A DNA stretch of 34,608 nucleotides from Alphaproteobacteria bacterium (GTDB lineage Bacteria; Bacteroidota; Bacteroidia; Chitinophagales; Chitinophagaceae), in NCBI GenBank assembly GCA_030053915.1, contig JASGCT010000023.1, forward strand, positions 1 to 34,608. Reading direction: 5' to 3'. Shown here piece after piece: positions 1 through 6,530 of this stretch; the stretch's first letter is position 1, and each line of letters begins with the position of its first letter. Under the pieces are notes generated by a model. The model was given only the letters and a program-made list of their open reading frames with translations. It searched no databases and was not told the origin of the DNA. The translations under genes were made by a program, and so were the position numbers.

Positions 1-9
1 TTTTTTTTG

Positions 10-40
10 CAAAGATACAATTTATATTTGTAATAACAAA
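10..40 (-). promoter_or_regulatory. Bacteroidota-type promoter for a gene left of the window
   Basis: On the minus strand a perfect -7 element TATCTTTG (CAAAGATA on plus, 10-17) is preceded by a -33 TTTG (CAAA at 37-40) with a 19-nt spacer. It points leftward, so the gene it serves lies outside the window. Confidence 0.6.
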
Positions 41-460
41 ATAGACTTTATATAATTTGATATAAATCTTGTTTTTCTTGTTTAGCATTACTATAAAATT
101 TTTTTACAAAAAGTTGGCCAAAATCGGTATTTTTAAAATGGGGTCATTACAAAAAAACAAATTATGGTTCACATAAAAAAACAAATTATTTAAAATTATT
201 TAAAAACATCTAAAATACATCATTTTTTACATTTTTTGATAAAACACAATATACACCTCACTTATTGCAATAATTCAAAACCAAAGTAACAAAATGACAT
301 TTTATCCTAACACCTATTTTTCAGACTGCGTGTACAAAAAGCAGTTTTTAAATAATGCTAATTATTTGCTAAAAACTTATTTATTATATTGATTATGTAT
401 ATATTATATATTATAAAAATGGTAATTTATAAAAAATAAAAAAATAAAAATGCAAAAATA

Positions 461-492
461 TTTGGAATTAACTAATTTTATTAGTAACTTGC
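461..492 (+). promoter_or_regulatory. weak candidate promoter of the XRE/S24 regulator
   Basis: A TTTG box (461-464) is followed 20 nt later by TAACTTGC (485-492). This resembles the TAnnTTTG element but lacks its third T. The start codon is at 514. The spacing is right but the -7 match is imperfect. Confidence 0.3.
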
Positions 493-513
493 ACCCAAAA
501 TAATATATTTTTT

Positions 514-1209
514 ATGAATAAACCATCAAAAAACATTAAATTCCTTAGAGTTAAATCGGGCTTAACCCAGGAAAAATTTGCTAAAAAATTAGGTATCAAA
601 CGGTCTTTACTTGGTGCATACGAAGAAGACAGGGCTGTACCCAATTTATCTGTAATTAAAAAACTTTGTGCAAAATTTGAAATCAGTTTTGAAGAGTTTT
701 TGTTAAAAGACATCGCCACAATTATGAATAATAAAGACGTTGAACCGATCGTTCAGAACACCCTAAAATATACCGAATCGCTAAATGATTTTAAAAACAA
801 AAAACCTAAAAATAGTATTCAATTTGTTCCCATAAAAGCCGCTGCAGGATATTTACAGGGCTATTCCGACCAAACCTTTATTGAAGAGTTAAACAGTTTT
901 ACCTTACCCATGATAGGAAGTGGTCATTATAGAGCTTTTGAAATAAAAGGCGACAGCATGTTACCAACCCCAAGTGGCAGCATTATTATTGGCGAAAAAA
1001 TAGCCTCTTCTGACGACATTAAATCTTCAAACACTTATATTGTGTTAACTAAAGAACAAGGAATCGTTTATAAAAGAGTGGTTAAAAAAAATAAATACAA
1101 AATTGAGCTTAGAAGCGACAACGAGCACTATGAACCTTATTTAATAGACACCAACGCCATATTAGAAATATGGAAAGCTCAATATGTGATTCAAAAACCA
1201 AGTAACTAA
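514..1209 (+). CDS. XRE-family HTH regulator with S24 (LexA/CI-type) peptidase domain
   Basis: This is a DNA-binding regulator of the LexA/phage-CI architecture. An XRE-type helix-turn-helix spans about residues 7-62, followed by a linker and an S24 self-cleavage domain (about 103-226). The catalytic serine is in GDSM (Ser148) and the general-base lysine in VYKRV (Lys187). An Ala-Gly pair in the sequence AAAGYLQGY (111-112) sits where such proteins cut themselves. From the family one expects dimeric repression relieved by autocleavage under DNA damage or another stress. No phage genes are nearby, so a host regulator is more likely than a prophage repressor. The gene stands alone and converges on the DUF5689 gene. 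Its operators are unknown; a palindrome found at 5150-5167 and again upstream of recA is a candidate worth testing. Confidence 0.88.
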   Translation: MNKPSKNIKFLRVKSGLTQEKFAKKLGIKRSLLGAYEEDRAVPNLSVIKKLCAKFEISFEEFLLKDIATIMNNKDVEPIVQNTLKYTESLNDFKNKKPKNSIQFVPIKAAAGYLQGYSDQTFIEELNSFTLPMIGSGHYRAFEIKGDSMLPTPSGSIIIGEKIASSDDIKSSNTYIVLTKEQGIVYKRVVKKNKYKIELRSDNEHYEPYLIDTNAILEIWKAQYVIQKPSN

Positions 1210-1237
1210 AAACAAGCAGTTCTTGATTTGTTTTTTG
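1208..1237. terminator. weak A/T-rich hairpin between convergent genes
   Basis: AAAAACAA (1208-1215) pairs with TTGTTTTT (1228-1235) around a 12-nt loop, just after the stop of the XRE/S24 gene and before the end of the convergent DUF5689 gene. The stem is nearly free of G-C pairs, so it is weak. It could act in both directions. Confidence 0.3.
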
Positions 1238-1249
1238 TAAAAAAAATTG

Positions 1250-2560
1250 TTACTTTGTAAACACTTTAATATTATCAATTAAAAAGGTTGTTGTTTTGTT
1301 TAATTGTATGTTTTTAGAATTAACCCCACTATATTTAAAAGCACATCGAATATCTTTACCAGCAAAACTACTAAGACGAACCTCACCTGACGATATAAAA
1401 TATTTTTCAAAATTTCCGGTAACTCCACGAGCTATTTGTGCCGATAACCGTTGCCAATGCGCCTCATTAATATCACCATAAAAATCCTCGCTAATATACG
1501 CATTCAGTTCTGCACCGTTATCAAAAGCACATTTTGTAGAAAACTCTAAAAACGTTTGCAAGTTTTGAGGAATCGATAATAAGGGTGAAACCAACCATGC
1601 TTCTAAAATACTATCATTAGAATATGCCGAAATGGATATTACGTTATTGTCATCAACTTGAATAACTTTAAATTTTTCTTGTCCCTTCTCGGTTAAATTA
1701 TACCAATCCTGCCCGCTAAACACCGAGTTTATAGGATAGTTTTCAAAGCTTTGGTTTAAAAGATAGTAATTATTTTCTAAGCCACAACGCTTTTTGTCTA
1801 ATTGAACATCCGTCCATTTATTTAAAATGAGTTGTAAGTCGTTATTATAAACCGACAAAATACCTTTAATTGTTCCGTTTGCACCGGGCACTTTTTGGGA
1901 TGCAAAATTGGCATAACCACTCGTGCGCACATATAAAGGCGTTCCGGTACAAAATTGTAATATACGATTTATTGAAAATTTATTGATATAATCAGCCATA
2001 AAATCGCCAGTATCTTTATAATTAAACTCAACATCTTGAAGTTCTATATACCTATTTTGCCAACTTAAATTCAGTGATGCTTCTGTTAACTGTGTGGCTT
2101 GGGGGGTTACAGTATCAACAAAACTAAAATAATTATTTTGTAACACAATGGGAATACCGATAGCCCTTTTATTAATAGTATCATATCCCAACCCTATTTG
2201 AATATTATTATTATAATCGAACAAACTTAACCCTTCTAAATTTATTGCCCACCTACTTCCAATTGGAAACGTATTATATAAACTACTCCCATCCACGTTT
2301 AAGTAAACACCTGCCGTACTATCTTCTACTATAATAGTTTTGTAAAAATTGTTTTCTTGGTCGTTAGCTACAACCGTTACCAAAACTATTTTTGACGTAT
2401 TAATTTTTTGAATCTTTCCAAACTGATAGGTTTCTAAAACTTTATTTAGGGTTGTATTGGGTTGAAATTGATTTCCTAATTGAATCTTATCGGGTAATTT
2501 AAAAGGGCTACATTGAAGTGCTAATAGCATCAAAAAGAAGGGATAAATTTTTGTTTTCAT
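1250..2560 (-). CDS. DUF5689 lipoprotein with choice-of-anchor-J-like C-terminus
   Basis: This is a 436-aa probable surface or periplasmic lipoprotein. The hydrophobic leader ends in LALQC (Cys17), a tolerable but not ideal lipobox. Residues about 40-260 match the DUF5689 family, an OB-fold-like module common in Bacteroidota, visible in segments such as VANDQENNFYKTIIVEDS and YNTFPIGSRWAINLEG. Residues about 265-436 look like a jelly-roll choice-of-anchor J domain (NQSFENY near its start, FLIDNIKV at its end). It starts only 5 nt after the stop of the upstream TonB-dependent receptor, so the two are surely co-transcribed. A secreted nuclease-family enzyme is divergent to them. By position it may replace a SusD-type substrate-binding lipoprotein for this receptor. 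That the OB fold binds nucleic acid is inference. Confidence 0.8.
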   Translation of the reverse strand: MKTKIYPFFLMLLALQCSPFKLPDKIQLGNQFQPNTTLNKVLETYQFGKIQKINTSKIVLVTVVANDQENNFYKTIIVEDSTAGVYLNVDGSSLYNTFPIGSRWAINLEGLSLFDYNNNIQIGLGYDTINKRAIGIPIVLQNNYFSFVDTVTPQATQLTEASLNLSWQNRYIELQDVEFNYKDTGDFMADYINKFSINRILQFCTGTPLYVRTSGYANFASQKVPGANGTIKGILSVYNNDLQLILNKWTDVQLDKKRCGLENNYYLLNQSFENYPINSVFSGQDWYNLTEKGQEKFKVIQVDDNNVISISAYSNDSILEAWLVSPLLSIPQNLQTFLEFSTKCAFDNGAELNAYISEDFYGDINEAHWQRLSAQIARGVTGNFEKYFISSGEVRLSSFAGKDIRCAFKYSGVNSKNIQLNKTTTFLIDNIKVFTK

Positions 2561-2565
2561 ATTAT

Positions 2566-5115
2566 TTAATTTATTGAATATTTAAAGCCAATAGTAAAGC
2601 TAATCCCTTGAGCATACAGCAATTTTGGACTAAACGTTGCAATATTATTGTCGTCGTAATTATACCGAAGTTGCTCGTATTGATAACTAACAATATGGAT
2701 ATTATTGGTAAGGTTATAACAAGAAACAAAGGCAGAAATGACATGGTAGGTTTTTGAGCTAATTTTAATACGGTTATTATAATATACACTTAAATCAATT
2801 TGATACAAATTAGAAAGCTGTAAAGGTGATAAAATTTGGGAATAGGTTGTTGACTTGGGGTTGATGTCTTGCAAAACTAAAGGCGTTCGGCGATAAGGAT
2901 TATAATTTGAATACGATTGAAATGCCGACCCGATGCTTAAATTACAATACCAGTGCGCATTGGGTTTACAAATTATTTGACAAAATGCCGACCATGCAGG
3001 AGATAGCTCAACAGGAAAACTATTTAATAAACTCATCCCGTCTTCAATACGTTTTAAATCATTTTTTAAAAACAAACTATAGCGCGGATTATTACCATAA
3101 ACGTGCTGACTGATACTTCCTGCAAATTTTAAACTCCACTGTTCTGTTAAAGTTAACACATTTCCAAAACTAAATCCAAGATAATTTTTTTGAACATTTG
3201 ATAGTACGCCTATAACAAAATTATTATATTTGTCGTTAAAAAAATTGTTTTTTATGGTTTCGTTATGTGATTGAACTAAATACAATTGTCCAAAAGCCTG
3301 TGTTTTTTCGTTTTTATATTGAATATCAAGCATAATTCCTTGATATTGTGTAAATTGAAAGTTTTGCAAAATCTTATTATGCCAAGAGATGTCTAAAAAA
3401 TAGTTTTGAATAGTTGGGATTTGCTGTGAGTAATATCCTGACAATAAAAATTGGAGATTGGGTAAAAACTTATATTGAACAGACATTTTTACAGAATGAG
3501 CCCCAAGTGTTTTTAAACCACTACTGCCTAAAGAATTTTCAGGAAACAATCCATTTTGATTGTATCCCATTCTAACCATACTAAACGAAGTATGTGTGCT
3601 ACCAAGATTAAAGATAAATTTATGAAATAAATATTGAATTTGCCAATAATATTTTGCTTGGTAAAAGTTTACGGCATAATTGGGCCCATACTTTTGATTT
3701 TCATAAATTATAGTATTGGGTTGTAAGAGGTTAAATTGTATGGCTTGTGGATTAAAAGTTGGGTCAGCATAAAAATTCCAATTAATATAAAACGAGCCTC
3801 CTAACAAATCTGCTAATTTTTGAAAATAATGATTCCATTCGCCTTGAACTTGTATCCCAGTAGCCAGGTAGAGACGATTATAATACCAACGATTAAACGA
3901 CCCAGCTAATTGCATACTATGCTGATTATTATATAAATGTCTTAGAATATAGTTAGAAATATTGCCTGATTTCACAAGTTGTTGATTGTCGTATAAATAA
4001 CTATAATTTTGGCGATTTATTTGATATAATTTTTCCCAGTTAAAATAGAGTAGCAAGGGGTTATTAATAAAATTAGAATAGACCTGATTTTTAATGAGAC
4101 TATCTGATTGATTTGAAGGAAGGTTTTTATAATAATCGGCTTTAGGGTCGGCCGCATCGTGCCAATCTAAATTTTGTTGAATGGTTTGATTATAATTATA
4201 CAAAAAACCAAGATTAAGATGCCCTTTTTTAAATGCATGATGATTATAATTTAAAATTAAAGTTGGGTTAATTGCTTTTTGAGTATTTACAAATTTAAGT
4301 CCACCATTGTAAAAACCCCAGTTGGGATTATAATAGTGGTTGTTACTAATATCTACCGCTTCCTGAGTTACCGAAGTGCGGCTGGAATTATGGCTATATG
4401 TAAACAAAACTTGAACCAAAAGCTCTTGCTGTAACTGCCATTGTTTATGATAAGCGGCTAAAAGCGAAGCCCTTCGGCTAAAACCAGCCAAAATTGCACC
4501 GTCGTTTGCCCAGCGAATTTTAGAAGATACTAAAAACCGGCTGTCATTTTTATAACGCTTACTTATAAAATCACTCCCATATAAATATTGAAAATTGCGA
4601 TTGGAATATTGAACATATTGATGCCAACCAGACTGTAGTGCCAAGACATTTAAATCTAAAACATTTAGCTGAGCCGGTGTTCCAAGTTGGTATGGATGAC
4701 TTGGTTGAAACGAATGAAAAAACTGAGATGAATAATTTAATATGTTATCATAAATAGCTAAAATAGTAATCCTTTTATTATTTAAACTATTTAAAGATAT
4801 ATTTTGAAAAGCAATTTCATTAAGCGCATTGGGCAACCCTTGGTATCGTAAATTAAAATTAAACCCTTTTGACAAAATAATGCTAAGATAAGGGTTCTTT
4901 GAGCTTTGAAGTAAAGACGGGGTTTGTTCTATAAATTCTTGATTGGTGTTCTCTTCTTGTTCAATTTCGTTTTGGTCTATTATAAATTCCTGTAAATTAA
5001 TAGTATCCAAAATAGCACGAGTCGAATTAAAATTCTTACCCATCGAGACTGCGTCAAAATTATTTAAGTAGCAACACATTATAATAACAAAAATTATTTT
5101 ATAGATTTCTTTCAT
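2566..5115 (-). CDS. TonB-dependent receptor with divergent plug
   Basis: This is an 849-aa outer-membrane beta-barrel receptor with an N-terminal signal sequence (about 1-23). It lacks the CarboxypepD_reg-like extension usual in SusC-type proteins. The plug (about 65-150) is recognisable but eroded: where relatives have an R-x-R-G-Y...N-G-x-x-x-N pattern this one reads LRYQGLPNALNE and QNISLNS. The barrel keeps family signatures such as NHYYNPNWGF and WHDAADPKADYYKNLPSNQ, which I recognise from Bacteroidota receptors linked to DUF5689 proteins. The C-terminal residue is Asn rather than the usual aromatic. It forms an operon with the downstream DUF5689 lipoprotein. A -7 element lies almost on the start codon. 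The substrate is unknown; nucleic acid or nucleotides are suggested only by the neighbouring nuclease-family gene. Confidence 0.8.
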   Translation of the reverse strand: MKEIYKIIFVIIMCCYLNNFDAVSMGKNFNSTRAILDTINLQEFIIDQNEIEQEENTNQEFIEQTPSLLQSSKNPYLSIILSKGFNFNLRYQGLPNALNEIAFQNISLNSLNNKRITILAIYDNILNYSSQFFHSFQPSHPYQLGTPAQLNVLDLNVLALQSGWHQYVQYSNRNFQYLYGSDFISKRYKNDSRFLVSSKIRWANDGAILAGFSRRASLLAAYHKQWQLQQELLVQVLFTYSHNSSRTSVTQEAVDISNNHYYNPNWGFYNGGLKFVNTQKAINPTLILNYNHHAFKKGHLNLGFLYNYNQTIQQNLDWHDAADPKADYYKNLPSNQSDSLIKNQVYSNFINNPLLLYFNWEKLYQINRQNYSYLYDNQQLVKSGNISNYILRHLYNNQHSMQLAGSFNRWYYNRLYLATGIQVQGEWNHYFQKLADLLGGSFYINWNFYADPTFNPQAIQFNLLQPNTIIYENQKYGPNYAVNFYQAKYYWQIQYLFHKFIFNLGSTHTSFSMVRMGYNQNGLFPENSLGSSGLKTLGAHSVKMSVQYKFLPNLQFLLSGYYSQQIPTIQNYFLDISWHNKILQNFQFTQYQGIMLDIQYKNEKTQAFGQLYLVQSHNETIKNNFFNDKYNNFVIGVLSNVQKNYLGFSFGNVLTLTEQWSLKFAGSISQHVYGNNPRYSLFLKNDLKRIEDGMSLLNSFPVELSPAWSAFCQIICKPNAHWYCNLSIGSAFQSYSNYNPYRRTPLVLQDINPKSTTYSQILSPLQLSNLYQIDLSVYYNNRIKISSKTYHVISAFVSCYNLTNNIHIVSYQYEQLRYNYDDNNIATFSPKLLYAQGISFTIGFKYSIN

Positions 5116-5120
5116 AGCGT

Positions 5121-5128
5121 CAAAACTA
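5121..5128 (-). promoter_or_regulatory. -7 element of the receptor/DUF5689 operon
   Basis: The minus strand reads TAGTTTTG, a full TAnnTTTG match, with only 5 nt between it and the receptor ATG. Transcription from it would give an mRNA with little or no leader. No clear -33 box is seen. Confidence 0.4.
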
Positions 5129-5149
5129 AGTTTTTTTTCGATTCGGTTT

Positions 5150-5187
5150 TTGCGTATTTATACGTAAAAAAGCGGTGGTTTTTACGT
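5150..5187. promoter_or_regulatory. operator-like palindromes in the divergent receptor/nuclease promoter region
   Basis: TTGCGTATTTATACGTAA (5150-5167) is an inverted repeat of 7-bp arms around 4 nt with one mismatch. It overlaps a second perfect 9-bp inverted repeat, ACGTAAAAA (5162-5170) and TTTTTACGT (5179-5187). They lie between the receptor start (5115) and the nuclease-family start (5237), where a regulator could control both. The first palindrome recurs at 34465-34482 upstream of recA. Confidence 0.45.
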
Positions 5188-5236
5188 GTTTTTGGTATTT
5201 ATAAAATGATTAAATTAGCCGCTTAAAATAATAAAT

Positions 5237-6331
5237 ATGAAACAAAAATGTATTACTAATTGGTTAAATTTTAAGTTACCAAAATCTTTTAAAAGCCAAT
5301 TCGTCTTAAAAATTTTAAAAGTATCTAAAGTATTAATAATAAGTGTATTATTAGGTACAAATATCGTGGTTGGTCAAAGAGCCATTGTAAGTTTTTACAA
5401 TTTAGAAAACTTTTACGACACCCTTGATGATCCTAAAATTAATGACGAGGATTTTTTGCCCCAAAGCCCCAAAAACTATACCAGTAAGGTGTTTAAACAA
5501 AAAACATACAATATGGTTGAGGTCTTAAACAAAATTGGCAAACATTACGACACGAACGGGGTAGCTATTTATGGATTCGCCGAGTTCGAAAATCAATCGA
5601 TACTTAAAACGCTCCAAGAGTCCTTTAAAACTAAAAACAGAGTTTACGAATATGTACATTATAATTCTGCAGACATGAGAGGTATTGATGTTGGATTGTT
5701 TTATCAACCCAACCGCTTTCAAGTTCTTGAATCTAAGCTAATTCCGGTTCTTGACAGCACCATAAAATATTCTATAAAACGCGAAATTCTTTATGTGTAT
5801 GGGTTATTAGACCACGAACCTGTTTTTGTTTTGGTAAGCCATTGGCCTAGTAGGCGTGGTGGCGAAAAGCGGTCGGCATCAGGGCGCATAGCCATTGCTA
5901 AAAAACTATATGCTGTGTGTCAAGATATTTTTAATAAAAATCCCTCAGCAAATATTATTGTTATGGGCGATTTTAACGACAATCCAGACAACAAAAGCTT
6001 AACCCATGCTCTACAAGCCATAGGTAATAAACAAGATTTAAAACAACGTTCTTTATACAACCCATTTTTTAATATTTATAAATTGCAAAATGGTAGTTTA
6101 GCACATGCCGATGTATGGGCATTGTTCGACCAGATTATTATTTCGGCAAATTTTTTAAATCAATCAAAACAAGGCTGGCATTTTAGAAAAGCAGAAATTT
6201 TTAAAACACCAGAAATTATAGAAACCAAAGGAAAGTATAAAGGATATCCTAAACGAACCTGGAACGGCAACTACTTTCAAAACGGTTTTAGCGACCATTT
6301 TCCTACCTATATTGTTTTAGATTGGCAATAA
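5237..6331 (+). CDS. secreted endonuclease/exonuclease/phosphatase (EEP) family enzyme
   Basis: This is a 364-aa member of the metal-dependent EEP (DNase I-like) fold, which hydrolyses phosphodiester or phosphomonoester bonds. The family motifs appear in order: SFYNLENFYD (52-61), AEFEN (115-119, metal-binding Glu), RGIDVG (148-153), SHWPSR (201-206, catalytic His202), GDFNDNP (244-250) and SDH (352-354). A hydrophobic segment at about 31-46 ending in VVGQ acts as a signal peptide, though its leading basic region is unusually long; no internal Met offers a better start. It is divergent from the receptor/DUF5689 operon. EEP and OB-fold modules also occur together in single-chain secreted nucleases of the ExeM/NucH type, so extracellular nucleic-acid digestion is the likely role. 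A phosphatase acting on another phosphoester cannot be excluded. Confidence 0.85.
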   Translation: MKQKCITNWLNFKLPKSFKSQFVLKILKVSKVLIISVLLGTNIVVGQRAIVSFYNLENFYDTLDDPKINDEDFLPQSPKNYTSKVFKQKTYNMVEVLNKIGKHYDTNGVAIYGFAEFENQSILKTLQESFKTKNRVYEYVHYNSADMRGIDVGLFYQPNRFQVLESKLIPVLDSTIKYSIKREILYVYGLLDHEPVFVLVSHWPSRRGGEKRSASGRIAIAKKLYAVCQDIFNKNPSANIIVMGDFNDNPDNKSLTHALQAIGNKQDLKQRSLYNPFFNIYKLQNGSLAHADVWALFDQIIISANFLNQSKQGWHFRKAEIFKTPEIIETKGKYKGYPKRTWNGNYFQNGFSDHFPTYIVLDWQ

Positions 6332-6499
6332 ACTGTTCTTATAATTCTAAATTTTAACTCCTGCTTATTTAATGACGCTAACTTTATTTTACCATAATTT
6401 TAATGCCTCGCTTCTAATAATTTGCTGCATGCTGATGATTACTTTATAAAGAAATTTTATAAAGCATTTTAATTACTGATTTAATCGCCAAAACTTTTG

Positions 6500-6507
6500 T
6501 AACTTTG
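6500..6507 (+). promoter_or_regulatory. -7 element of the restriction enzyme gene
   Basis: Perfect TAACTTTG, 23 nt before the ATG at 6531. No convincing -33 box was found. Confidence 0.55.
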
Positions 6508-6530
6508 TCCCCAAAAATCCAAGTTAAAAC

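Larger units (their letters stand above)
1..513. other. AT-rich intergenic region with short direct repeats
   Basis: No credible gene is seen before the XRE/S24 regulator. The stretch holds the outward promoter at 10-40, a 15-bp direct repeat (151-165 and 175-189, core AAACAAATTAT), a run of short ATTATTTAAA repeats just after it, and alternating TA sequence near 395-414. A 5-bp inverted repeat ACTGC/GCAGT (325-329 and 341-345) lies about 170 nt before the regulator and could be an operator, but nothing else supports this. Confidence 0.5.

Noticed and set aside
131-147. Dispersed repeat with 27484-27501 (TTTTAAAA, GGGGTCAT)
   Set aside because: The match is short and its two parts are differently spaced; chance is likely in AT-rich DNA.
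468-719. Minus-strand 83-codon frame over the XRE/S24 gene
   Set aside because: It is the antisense of a well-supported HTH domain and has no family or promoter.
514-1209. Prophage repressor marking a phage
   Set aside because: No integrase, structural or lysis gene is found in the window.
1250-5115. SusC/SusD polysaccharide utilisation pair
   Set aside because: The lipoprotein is DUF5689 plus a jelly-roll domain, not SusD, and no glycoside hydrolase is near.
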